Source: DATDAH01 sp963725155 (GTDB taxonomy: Bacteria > Actinomycetota > Acidimicrobiia > Acidimicrobiales > DATDAH01). Taken from it: a stretch of 64,000 nt of DNA. The position numbers and the translations under genes were made by a program. The DNA lies in NCBI GenBank assembly GCA_963725155.1, contig CAVRXU010000002.1:1-64000 (forward strand), in the 5' to 3' direction. This document shows positions 55,037 to 63,170 of this stretch, one piece after another. The stretch's first letter is position 1. Each line of letters opens with the position of its first letter. Under the pieces are notes generated by a model that saw only the letters and a list, made by a program, of their open reading frames with translations, searched no databases and was not told the origin of the DNA.

Positions 55037-57033
55037 GGCGGCGCGTCGGCCTCCTCGGGATCCTCCTGGCCGTCCTCGTCCCGGCCCTGCTCGGCGGGGC
55101 CGGCCCCTCCGGGGCCCAGGAGGTCCCCGCCCACCGGCCCCACCTCGTCGCCCAGACGCCCTGGGTGGCCGAGGACCAAACCTTCTCGCTGGCGTTCGCC
55201 CTGGAGGGTGGCCTGCCCCAGGACGGCACCCTCGAGCTGACCCTGTACGGCGCCCTGACCTCTCGGGAGGCGCTCATCCGGGGAGGGACCGACCCGGCGC
55301 TGCTGGGCGACATCCGCGACACCCTGTCGGTGCCGACTGCCTTGGTCCCCCGGGGACGGGACAACGCCTACCGCCTCCGCCTGGCCACCGACGGCTCGAA
55401 CGCCGGCCTCCCCCTGGCCGATCCCGGCGTGTATCCCCTGGCCCTCGCCGTGGCCGCGGCCGACGGCACGACCGGGCCGCGGATGCTGACGTTCATCGTG
55501 CGCACGGCCGAGGATGCAGCCGCGACCCCACTGCTCACCGCGGTGGTGCTGCCGCTGCACGCGCCGCCCTCCTACGGACCCGACGGCCGGGCCGTGGTCA
55601 GTGACCGGGCCCGACGCCTGTTGGAGGTCCGGGCCGGCCTCCTCGACAAGTACGAGGACGTGCCCCTGACCGTCGCTCCCACCCCGGAGACCCTCGCCGC
55701 CGTGGCCGGGGTGGATCCCGGCCTCATGGCCACCGTGCGCTCCGCGCTGGCCGGCCGCCACGTGGTCGGCGGGCCCTACGTCCGCCTCGACCTGGCCGCC
55801 TTCTCCGGCGTTCCCGAGTTGGCCGATCCGTTGCAGGACCAGTTCCAGGCCGGCGACCGGACCCTGCGCCGGGTGTTGCGCCAGGACATCGACCACCGGA
55901 CCTGGGTGGGTGCGGGCAACCCGACCACGAACGCCATCGATGCCCTGGCCCGGGCCGGGATCGACCGGGGCCTGTTCCGCCACGAGTCGGTCACCGGAAC
56001 CACCGTGCCGATCGACGAGCCGGTCCTGGTCACCGGCGCCACCGGGCAGACCATCGATGCCGCCCTCGCCGATCCCGTCCTGCGGGCCCATGTCAACGGG
56101 ACGGGCGACCCCGTCCTGATGGCCCACCGCGCCCTGGCCGACCTGGCGTTGCTCTCGGCGCCACCGGACGAGGGTGGCATCGCCACCGGCGACAGCGAGG
56201 CCGGCGTGGCGCTGGAGTTGACCGCCAATCGCCCACTGCCCGCGGCCTTCCTCGACACCCTCCTGAAGGGCCTGCGGGCCGGAGGCCCGACCCGAGCGGT
56301 GACCCTGGCCGGCCTCCTCGACGCCGACCCGCCCGGTGGTCCCGGCGTGGAGCCCGGGCCGGTCGTCGAGGGCATCGCCCTGTCCGGTCAGGACCTCACC
56401 GCCTACGGTCGCAACCTGGCGATCACCCGCGAGACCGTGGACGGGTACGCCAGCTTCGCGGGGCAGGCCGACCCCCTCACCCGGGACCTCCGACGCCGCC
56501 TTCTGGTCTCCGGAGCCATCGACCTCACCGAGAGCCGGCGGGCCTCCTACCTCCGCTCGGTGAGCCAGGCCATCTCGGCCCGCACCGCGGCTGTGGCCAT
56601 CACCGACGACGAGACGGTGACGCTGACATCGCGCGAAGGCGACATCCCCCTCACCATCCGCAACGACACCGGCGCCCCGGTCGAGGTCCGGCTCGCCTTC
56701 GACAGCGACAACAAGCTGGAGTTCCCCGACGGCGCCAGCCAACGCCTCCGCCTCGACGAGGGCCCGAACCGGGTCGAGGTCCCGGTGGTGGCCCGGGCCA
56801 GCGGGGCCTTCCCGCTCCGCATCACCGCCACCTCCCCCGACGGCGTGCTGACGGTCAGCCGGGCCCGGGTCACCGTGCGTTCGACCGCCGTGTCGGGGGT
56901 GGGACTCGTCCTGTCCATCGGCGCCCTGCTGGTCCTCGTCGTCTGGTGGGCCAGCCACTGGCGCAGCGCCCGGCGCAACCGCCGTCTTGTCGACCCCGAC
57001 ACCGGTAACCCGCCGGAGCCGGCCCCGGTCTGA
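55033..57033 (+). CDS. DUF6049-family exported membrane protein
   Basis: 666 aa: signal peptide (LLGILLAVLVPALLGGAGPS), a long extracytoplasmic region beginning VAQTPWVAEDQTFSLAFALE, and one C-terminal helix (GVGLVLSIGALLVLVVWW) with a short basic cytoplasmic tail. DUF6049 proteins sit between the CCA enzyme and murJ in many actinobacteria and are thought to be wall-related; no function is proven. TTG 55033 overlaps the GNAT stop. Confidence 0.82.
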   Translation: MRRRVGLLGILLAVLVPALLGGAGPSGAQEVPAHRPHLVAQTPWVAEDQTFSLAFALEGGLPQDGTLELTLYGALTSREALIRGGTDPALLGDIRDTLSVPTALVPRGRDNAYRLRLATDGSNAGLPLADPGVYPLALAVAAADGTTGPRMLTFIVRTAEDAAATPLLTAVVLPLHAPPSYGPDGRAVVSDRARRLLEVRAGLLDKYEDVPLTVAPTPETLAAVAGVDPGLMATVRSALAGRHVVGGPYVRLDLAAFSGVPELADPLQDQFQAGDRTLRRVLRQDIDHRTWVGAGNPTTNAIDALARAGIDRGLFRHESVTGTTVPIDEPVLVTGATGQTIDAALADPVLRAHVNGTGDPVLMAHRALADLALLSAPPDEGGIATGDSEAGVALELTANRPLPAAFLDTLLKGLRAGGPTRAVTLAGLLDADPPGGPGVEPGPVVEGIALSGQDLTAYGRNLAITRETVDGYASFAGQADPLTRDLRRRLLVSGAIDLTESRRASYLRSVSQAISARTAAVAITDDETVTLTSREGDIPLTIRNDTGAPVEVRLAFDSDNKLEFPDGASQRLRLDEGPNRVEVPVVARASGAFPLRITATSPDGVLTVSRARVTVRSTAVSGVGLVLSIGALLVLVVWWASHWRSARRNRRLVDPDTGNPPEPAPV

Positions 57034-57120
57034 TCCGAGGGCAGCACTACGCTCCGCCCCGCGCCGCCGGCCGAGGCCGCGACGCACCCCACCCGTCACC
57101 CACGAGGACCCGAGGATTCA

Positions 57121-57957
57121 ATGGCCGTCCGCATCGTCACCGACAGCGCCTGCGACCTGGACCAGGCTCTGGTCGACCAGCACGGCATCGAGGTGGTGCC
57201 GCTGTCCATCCGCTTCGGGGACGACGAGTTCGTCGACCGGGTCGAGCTCAGCAACGACGACTTCTACGCCCGGATGGCCGCGTCCGACACGCTGCCCGAG
57301 ACCGCCGCCCCCTCCCCCGGGGCCTTCGAGCAGGCCTTCCGCAAGCAGGGAGCGTCGGGCGACGCCGTCGTCTGCATCAACCTCTCCGCCGCGCTCTCGG
57401 CGACCATGCAGTCGGCGGCCACCGCGGCCAAGTCCCTGGAGGGCGAGGTCGCGGTCACCGTGGTGGACTCCAAGGCCCTCACCCTCGGGCTCGGCAACAT
57501 CGTGGTCGCCGCCGCCGAGGCCGCCGCCGCGGGGGCCTCCCCCGCCGAGATCGAGGCCAAGGTCGAGGACCTCTCCGGCCGGACCCGCATGTGGGGGATG
57601 CTGGACACCCTCGACAACCTCCTCAAGGGGGGACGCATCGGCAAGGCGCAGCAGCTCATGGGCAGCGTCCTGTCGATCAAGCCCATCCTGGACATGAGCA
57701 CCGGTGAGGTCCACGAGGCGGCCAAGCCCCGGACCCGGAAGAAGGGCCTGCTCTGGCTACGGGACAAGGTGCTGGAGTTCGGCGACGACATCGAGATCCT
57801 CTGGGTGATGGCCGGCGATCCCGACGACGCCGGCGAGCTGGTCGAGCTCCTGGCCGCCGATTACCCCGGCGAGATCGGCCAGGGCCGGATCGGCCCGGTC
57901 ATCGGCACCCACGGCGGGCCCGGCGTCATGGGCGTCAGCTTCTGGGTCAAGCCCTAG
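57121..57957 (+). CDS. DegV-family fatty-acid-binding protein
   Basis: 278 aa. VRIVTDSACDLDQALVDQHG, VVPLSIRFGDDEFVD, LPETAAPSPGAFEQAFRKQG, VVCINLSAALSATMQSA and RIGPVIGTHGGPGVMGVSF. These surround the fatty-acid pocket of FakB/DegV proteins, which present fatty acids to FakA kinase for phosphorylation. No fakA is in the window. Confidence 0.9.
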   Translation: MAVRIVTDSACDLDQALVDQHGIEVVPLSIRFGDDEFVDRVELSNDDFYARMAASDTLPETAAPSPGAFEQAFRKQGASGDAVVCINLSAALSATMQSAATAAKSLEGEVAVTVVDSKALTLGLGNIVVAAAEAAAAGASPAEIEAKVEDLSGRTRMWGMLDTLDNLLKGGRIGKAQQLMGSVLSIKPILDMSTGEVHEAAKPRTRKKGLLWLRDKVLEFGDDIEILWVMAGDPDDAGELVELLAADYPGEIGQGRIGPVIGTHGGPGVMGVSFWVKP

Positions 57958-58061
57958 CCCTCCGCAGGCTGCGTAGGGGGCCCGCCGGCGCAGCTCCGCG
58001 TGCTCACCCCTTCGGCGGCGCCGGACGTCCTGAGCAGAGCGAAGGCAGTCGAGGGTGACAG

Positions 58062-59252
58062 TCAGTGGATCCGGGACTCGATGCCGCTGGAGTGCTCGCA
58101 CCCGGTAGCGGAGTCCTGACCCCCGCGGCCGTAGCAGATGTCGGACTGCGTGCCCGCGTACAGCCGGTCGGCGCCGGTGCCGCCGTCGAGGTTGTCCCCT
58201 CCTGCGCCTCCGTAAAGCGTGTCGTTCTGGTCCCCGGCGAGCAGGTGGTCGCGGCCCGTCCCGCCCTCGAGGCGATCGACCCCGGTGCGGCCGAAGAGGG
58301 TGTCGTTGCCACCGCCGCCGACGATCCGGTCGTTGCCACCGCCGCCGTCGATGGTGTCGTTGCCACCGCCGCCGCACACGGTGTCGGCACCGCCACCACC
58401 GTTGATCGCGTCGGTCGCCGGCGTGCCGAGGATGACATCGGCGCCGCCGGTCGGGACCTGGCCCCGGGCCAGGTCCACGGTGATGGCCCGGCCGGCACAG
58501 GCGACGGCCGGCGGCCCGTAAAGGGACTGGATCCCGTTGATGTCGTCCTGGGCCAGCGTGCGGTCGACCCCCACGAGGGTGCCGCACATGATCGGCCGGG
58601 TGCTGCTGGCCTGGAGCGGGCACTGGGCCGCCGTGGCGTGCGTGAGGCCGAGGGCATGGCCCAGCTCGTGGAGGACGACGCTCTCCAGGTCGACGCCACT
58701 GCCGCTGGTGGACCAGGACTCGGCATCGTCGAGGTGGACGTCACCGGCGGCCGACCACCCGTTCGGGGGCGGGAAGTAGGCGTGGGCCGCCGTGCCCCCC
58801 GGGCCGTCGAAGTCGAGATCGTCTGGTCCGGCACCGTGGTCGCCGGATCCGAAGCTGATCCGGATGTCGGGGGTCGTGCAGCCGGCGGCGTTGAACGCCA
58901 GGCCGCAGTCGGGCACCAGGGTGAAGGTGAAGGGCGCCACGGAGGCCCACGTCGCCAGGGCCGTCGCCACCGCCGACTCCTGGGCCGCGACGGACACGTC
59001 CGCCGTGTGGTTCACGAAGCCGAAGGTCAGGTCCAGGTCGGGCCAGACGGTGCCGGAGGTGCCGAACTCGGTGGCGCCGGCCCCGCCGTGACCATCGACG
59101 TGATGACCGCCCTCGTCGGTCATCACCGTGGTTTGCACGGCGTCGAGCGTCATCCGGCGGGTCGTCGGGGCTTGCGCCGGAGCCGCGGTCGGGACGGCCA
59201 ACGCCCCCACGATGGCCAACGTCACCGCAGCCGCGGCTCGCCGAACGGACAC
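58062..59252 (-). CDS. Secreted matrixin-type metalloprotease with calcium-binding repeats
   Basis: About 396 aa. Signal peptide (VTLAIVGALAVPTAAPAQA) from GTG 59252 (GTG 59261 also possible). Zinc site VVLHELGHALGLTH and Met-turn RPIMCGTL define a metzincin of the matrixin (M10A) type. The C-terminus is a run of glycine-rich nonapeptides (GGGGNDTIDGGGGNDRI, RLEGGTGRDHLLAGDQ), i.e. RTX-like calcium-binding parallel beta-roll. It lies between degV and the kinase gene on the opposite strand, breaking a usually compact region. Confidence 0.85.
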   Translation of the reverse strand: MSVRRAAAAVTLAIVGALAVPTAAPAQAPTTRRMTLDAVQTTVMTDEGGHHVDGHGGAGATEFGTSGTVWPDLDLTFGFVNHTADVSVAAQESAVATALATWASVAPFTFTLVPDCGLAFNAAGCTTPDIRISFGSGDHGAGPDDLDFDGPGGTAAHAYFPPPNGWSAAGDVHLDDAESWSTSGSGVDLESVVLHELGHALGLTHATAAQCPLQASSTRPIMCGTLVGVDRTLAQDDINGIQSLYGPPAVACAGRAITVDLARGQVPTGGADVILGTPATDAINGGGGADTVCGGGGNDTIDGGGGNDRIVGGGGNDTLFGRTGVDRLEGGTGRDHLLAGDQNDTLYGGAGGDNLDGGTGADRLYAGTQSDICYGRGGQDSATGCEHSSGIESRIH

Positions 59253-59375
59253 TGCCTCCACCGCGAGGTCTACGGCCCACCCGGGCGGGGCCTTTATGGG
59301 GCTTTTGGCCCACGCGCCCCGCCCCCGTCGACCTGCCCGGGCCCGGGACCGGCCCGGCGGTAGCGTGGAACCGCC

Positions 59376-61019
59376 GTGGCCGACCCGCCGACCTCCCCGC
59401 CCACGCAGCGGTCCGACCGGAACGGAACCCTGCTCGCCGGCCGGTACCGCTTCGAACGCCGCATCGCCGTCGGCGGGATGGCCGAGGTCTGGGAGGCCGT
59501 CGACCAGGTCCTCGACCGGCCGGTGGCCATCAAGGTCCTCCACCCGCACCTCGCCGGCGACCAGAACTTCGTCGACCGGTTCCGGCGGGAGGCCATCGCC
59601 GCCGCCCGTCTCACCCACCCCTCGATCGTCGCCATCTACGACACGCACAGCAGCGACGGCGACGAGGCCATCGTCATGGAGCTCGTCCGGGGGGTCTCCC
59701 TGCGCAAGCACCTCGACGACCGCGGGCCCCTGCCCGCCGCGGAGGCGGTCGACATCGGGGCCCGTGTGGCCGAGGCGCTCGAATCGGCCCATCGGGCGGG
59801 TCTCGTGCACCGGGACATCAAGCCGGCCAACATCCTGATCTGTGACGACGAGCGGGTCATGGTGGCCGACTTCGGCATCGCCAAGCTGACCGACGCCGAC
59901 CACACCGCCGAGGGCACGGTGCTGGGCACGGCCAAGTACCTGGCCCCCGAGCAGGTGTCGGGCACGGCGGTCGACGCCCGCACCGACCTCTACTCCCTCG
60001 GGATCGTGCTCTACGAGATGGTCTGTGGTCGGGTCCCGTTCAGCGGCGACACCGACACGGCGACGGTCTTGGCCCGCCTGCACCAGGACCCGATGCCCCC
60101 GCGGGAGGTCCGGACCGAGATCCCGCGGTCCCTCGAAGCAGTCATCCTGCACAGCCTGCAGCGGGACCCCGACGACCGCCCCGCCTCCGCCGCCGCCTTG
60201 CGCACCGAGCTCCTGGCCGCCCTGGCGCCGAGCCCGGGCGACACCGGGACGGGCAACGGCGACCCCACCTTCCTCGAGTCGGCCGCGGCCGCCGACGGCA
60301 CGTCCGTGGTCCCACCCCCTCCCCCGGGCCGGCGGGCCACTGCCCCGCCCCCCACCGGGCCTCCCGCGGGCCGAGCCCGGGCCGTCACCCCCCCGCCGCC
60401 GACCGGACGGCCTGCGCCGGCGGCGAAGCCACCCCGCAACTGGACGGGGCCTGCCCTGCTCATCGGCCTGATCCTGGTGGCCCTGGCCGTGGCCGGCGTC
60501 CTGCTGGGCAGCGTGCTGGGTGACAACCTCTTCGGGGGCGACGAGCCGACGGTCCCCGGCGTCGACACCGGCGGCGACGGCGGGGACGCCATTGCCCTCA
60601 CGGCAACGGCCTTCGACCCGGAGGGCACCGGGGGTGAGCACGACGGTGAGGCGCCGCTGGCCGTCGACGGCGATCTCGAGACGGCGTGGACCTCGGAGAC
60701 CTATGACAGCCGGGAGGACTTCCAGGGCATCAAGTCCGGGGTCGGCCTGATCCTCACCCTCGAACAGGTCAGCGACCTGGGCCAGCTCGTTGTGGACAGC
60801 GGCAGCACTGGCTGGGCCGCGCAGGTCTATGTGGCCGACGACCCCGCCGACGACCTCGCCGGCTGGGGCAGCCCCGTGGCTGACCAGAGCGATCTCGGTG
60901 ACCAGGCCACCTTCGAGCTGTCGGGCACCTCGGGCCGCGTCGTCCTGCTCTGGATCACCGACCTCGGCACCGGCGACCCGGTCGCGGTGATCAACGAGGC
61001 CGGCCTCTCCCCCGGCTGA
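59376..61019 (+). CDS. Ser/Thr protein kinase with extracellular discoidin-like domain
   Basis: 547 aa. Kinase domain (residues about 20-290) with all key residues: GGMAEVWEAVD, VAIKVLHPHLAG, LVHRDIKPANILI, VADFGIAKLTD and TAKYLAPEQVSG. A Pro-rich linker and one helix (PALLIGLILVALAVAGVLLG) follow. The extracytoplasmic part starts TATAFDPEGTGGEHDGEAPL and has an AVDGDLETAWTSETYDSRED stretch, the pattern of the C-terminal domain of mycobacterial MviN (Rv3910). In that protein a pseudokinase links MurJ to this domain; here the kinase looks active and the MurJ part is absent. GTG 59376 is preceded by TAGCGT. Confidence 0.88.
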   Translation: MADPPTSPPTQRSDRNGTLLAGRYRFERRIAVGGMAEVWEAVDQVLDRPVAIKVLHPHLAGDQNFVDRFRREAIAAARLTHPSIVAIYDTHSSDGDEAIVMELVRGVSLRKHLDDRGPLPAAEAVDIGARVAEALESAHRAGLVHRDIKPANILICDDERVMVADFGIAKLTDADHTAEGTVLGTAKYLAPEQVSGTAVDARTDLYSLGIVLYEMVCGRVPFSGDTDTATVLARLHQDPMPPREVRTEIPRSLEAVILHSLQRDPDDRPASAAALRTELLAALAPSPGDTGTGNGDPTFLESAAAADGTSVVPPPPPGRRATAPPPTGPPAGRARAVTPPPPTGRPAPAAKPPRNWTGPALLIGLILVALAVAGVLLGSVLGDNLFGGDEPTVPGVDTGGDGGDAIALTATAFDPEGTGGEHDGEAPLAVDGDLETAWTSETYDSREDFQGIKSGVGLILTLEQVSDLGQLVVDSGSTGWAAQVYVADDPADDLAGWGSPVADQSDLGDQATFELSGTSGRVVLLWITDLGTGDPVAVINEAGLSPG

Positions 61020-61627
61020 TCCGCCGTTCCCACTACCGTCGGCGGATCGTCCCTGCGATCTCCGACGAGGCGCTGGTCGCCGCCGCCCTGGACGGCGACG
61101 ACAAGGCCCTCGACGCCCTGCTGCGCCGGCACCACGACCGGATCCACGCCCTCTGCCGTCGCCTGGCCGGCAACGACGCCGACGCCGCCGACGCCACGCA
61201 GGAGGCGATGATCACGGTGGTGCGGCGCCTCGACCGGTACGACGGCCGGGCCCGCTTCACCACCTGGCTCTACCGGGTCGTGACCAACGCCTGCCTGGAC
61301 GAGCTGCGGCGGCGCAAGCGGCGACCGGTGCCCATGGACGACGACGCCCTCGCCTACGCCCGGACGTCGACGGCCCCGAGCCTGGACGGGGCGGTGGCCG
61401 ACCGGCTGGACATCGACCACGCTCTCGCCCAGCTGGCCCCCGAGTTCCGGGCCCCGGTGGTCCTGCGGGACCTGTGCGGGCTCGACTACGCCGAGATCGG
61501 CGAGGTCCTCGACCTGGCTCCTGGCACCGTCCGCTCCCGCATCTCCCGGGGACGCGGCGCGCTGGCCCACCTCCTCGCCGGGAACCCCACTCCCTCCGCC
61601 GAACGTCCTACCCCTGAGCCGTCATGA
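61016..61627 (+). CDS. ECF sigma factor (SigM-like)
   Basis: About 203 aa. Region 2: ALDALLRRHHDRIHALCRRL then ATQEAMITVVRRLDRYDGRA and RFTTWLYRVVTNACLDELRR. Region 4: LAPEFRAPVVLRDLCGLDYA and APGTVRSRISRGRGAL. No ATG, GTG or TTG occurs in frame before 61208, although region 2 starts earlier, so initiation must use another codon. CTG 61016 overlaps the kinase stop as CTGA, matching the coupling style of this window. The downstream anti-sigma gene overlaps by ATGA. Confidence 0.9.
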   Translation: MIRRSHYRRRIVPAISDEALVAAALDGDDKALDALLRRHHDRIHALCRRLAGNDADAADATQEAMITVVRRLDRYDGRARFTTWLYRVVTNACLDELRRRKRRPVPMDDDALAYARTSTAPSLDGAVADRLDIDHALAQLAPEFRAPVVLRDLCGLDYAEIGEVLDLAPGTVRSRISRGRGALAHLLAGNPTPSAERPTPEPS

Positions 61628-62463
61628 CCGAACCATTCCGCCCCGACGACGATCTCGTCAGTGCCGTCCTCGACGGCGAGGCCACCGAGGCCGAGCGCGC
61701 CCAGGTGGCAGCCGATCCCGTGCTGTCGGCTCGGCTCGCGGAGTTCGCCGACGCCGCCGAGCGGGTGGGTGCGCCGGTCGCAGCCCAGGCCGAGGCCGTC
61801 CGCGACCGGGCGATCGCCGCCGCCGTGGCCGAGCGTCATCGTCGGGACGAGGTCGTGGTGGCCATGCGCCGGACCCATCGCCGGCACAACCAACGCTTCC
61901 TGGCCGTGGCTGCCGCGGCCCTCCTCGTCCTGCTCGCTGCCGGCTTCCTCGTCGCCCAGTTGGGCGACGGCGACCGGAGTGGCAGCGACACCGCCGCCAG
62001 CGGGTCCGATGACTCAGCGACCGACGCCGCGCTGGAATCCGACAACACGTTCGCGGCCGGCGGGGGCGACGCCGAGGACGGCGACGACGCGGCGGCGTTC
62101 GACGACACCGAGACCCTCAGGCTCGGAGCGGTGGCGGACGACGAGGCCCTGCGCAACGCCCTCGTGGCCGCGGGGGCGGTCGACCGGTCCGCCCTCAACA
62201 CCCAGGACAGCGGCAGCGTGACCACCACCGACACGACCATCGGCTCCCTCCCGGAAGCCGCCCCCGTGCCCGGCGAGAGCGACGACTGTCAGATCCGCCT
62301 CGAGGAGGCCAACCCGTCCCTCGACGGCCGACTGGTCAAGGCCTCGGCCACCTTCGCCGGCGACCCCGCCGTGGTCTACGTCTTCGGCACCGCCGATGGC
62401 GGGCGCCAGGTGACTGTGGTCGCGGCCGACACCTGCGTCACCCTGGCCTCGTTCCCCCTCTGA
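61624..62463 (+). CDS. Membrane-bound anti-sigma factor
   Basis: 279 aa. An N-terminal cytoplasmic part (FRPDDDLVSAVLDGEATEAE... AERHRRDEVVVAMRRTH) followed by one helix (FLAVAAAALLVLLAAGFLVA) and an acidic, Ser/Asp-rich exported part with a folded C-terminal domain. Start ATG 61624 overlaps the sigma stop. Position and topology indicate that it restrains the upstream sigma factor; no zinc-binding HxxxCxxC is seen. Confidence 0.85.
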   Translation: MTEPFRPDDDLVSAVLDGEATEAERAQVAADPVLSARLAEFADAAERVGAPVAAQAEAVRDRAIAAAVAERHRRDEVVVAMRRTHRRHNQRFLAVAAAALLVLLAAGFLVAQLGDGDRSGSDTAASGSDDSATDAALESDNTFAAGGGDAEDGDDAAAFDDTETLRLGAVADDEALRNALVAAGAVDRSALNTQDSGSVTTTDTTIGSLPEAAPVPGESDDCQIRLEEANPSLDGRLVKASATFAGDPAVVYVFGTADGGRQVTVVAADTCVTLASFPL

Positions 62464-62547
62464 CCGCTCGCCACCCTCGGTCCGCCGCCGACCGCTGACG
62501 ACGCTCGGCAGGGACCGACCCCGGGCCGCCCGTTAGGCTCGACGGCC

Positions 62548-62871
62548 ATGGCCGCGCCCACCCGTCCGACCGTCCCCGGGCCCCCGGAGGACTGGGCCGA
62601 CCAGGCGGCCGACACCGTCGTCAAGGTCGTCGACACCGTCCGCGAGAAGACCACGGGGCCCGTTCTCACCGCGGCTCGGGCCATTGTCTACGGCCTCATC
62701 GGCTTCTTTGCCGCCCTCGTCGCCCTGATCCTTCTCACCATCGCCCTCGTCCGCATCGTCGACGTCTACCTTCCCGGTGCGGTGTGGTCGGCCTACCTGC
62801 TCATCGGCCTGCTGTTCACCATGGGCGGACTGCTGGTGTGGCGCAAGCGCTACGCCCCCGAGGCGCCCTGA
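62548..62871 (+). CDS. Small two-helix membrane protein
   Basis: 107 aa: an amphipathic N-terminus (DWADQAADTVVKVVDTVREK), two helices (IGFFAALVALILLTIALVRI and AYLLIGLLFTMGGLLVW) and a basic end. No family named. It lies between the anti-sigma gene and trxB. TAGGCT (62534-62539) lies 9 nt before ATG 62548. Confidence 0.75.
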   Translation: MAAPTRPTVPGPPEDWADQAADTVVKVVDTVREKTTGPVLTAARAIVYGLIGFFAALVALILLTIALVRIVDVYLPGAVWSAYLLIGLLFTMGGLLVWRKRYAPEAP

Positions 62872-62920
62872 GCGGGGAATGTCCGATGGCCCGGCACCGT
62901 TGCCGAAGCCGGACCCCATC

Positions 62921-63170
62921 AGAGAGAAGGCACATGACGCGGCTATGGCCACCGGCTCCACCAGACGGCGGCCATCCCGCCCTGAGGAAGAAGCACATGA
63001 CCGCTGACGGCGGCCATCCCGTCCTGAGGAAGAAGGCATATGACACAGGTGGGGCCACCGGTTCCAGCGGACAGCCACCATCCCGCCCTGGGAGAGAAGG
63101 CATATGACGCGAGTGGGGCCATCGCCCCCACCAGGTGGCCACAATCCCGCCCCGAGAGAGAAGGCACATG
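62921..63170 (+). repeat. Five-copy SD-ATG leader repeat upstream of trxB
   Basis: The trxB ribosome-binding site and start (GAGAGAAGGCACATGAC) is preceded by four related copies with ATG at 62934, 62997, 63040 and 63104; trxB starts at 63168. Spacing is 63, 43, 64 and 64 bp. Copies share CCATCCCG(C/T)CC before the purine run. ATG 62934 opens a 57-codon frame ending at 63107, which overlaps ATG 63104. The frame from ATG 63104 in turn ends at 63178 inside trxB. Short coupled leader peptides are therefore possible. Confidence 0.75.

Noticed and set aside
58062..60641. Very long minus-strand open frame spanning the kinase gene
   Set aside because: Only the part from 59252 down (signal peptide, matrixin and repeats) is protein-like; the rest mirrors the kinase gene and is arginine/glycine-rich shadow coding typical of high GC.
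62921..63170. CRISPR-like array upstream of trxB
   Set aside because: The repeated part is a ribosome-binding site plus ATG and spacing varies 43-64 bp; it is a leader duplication.
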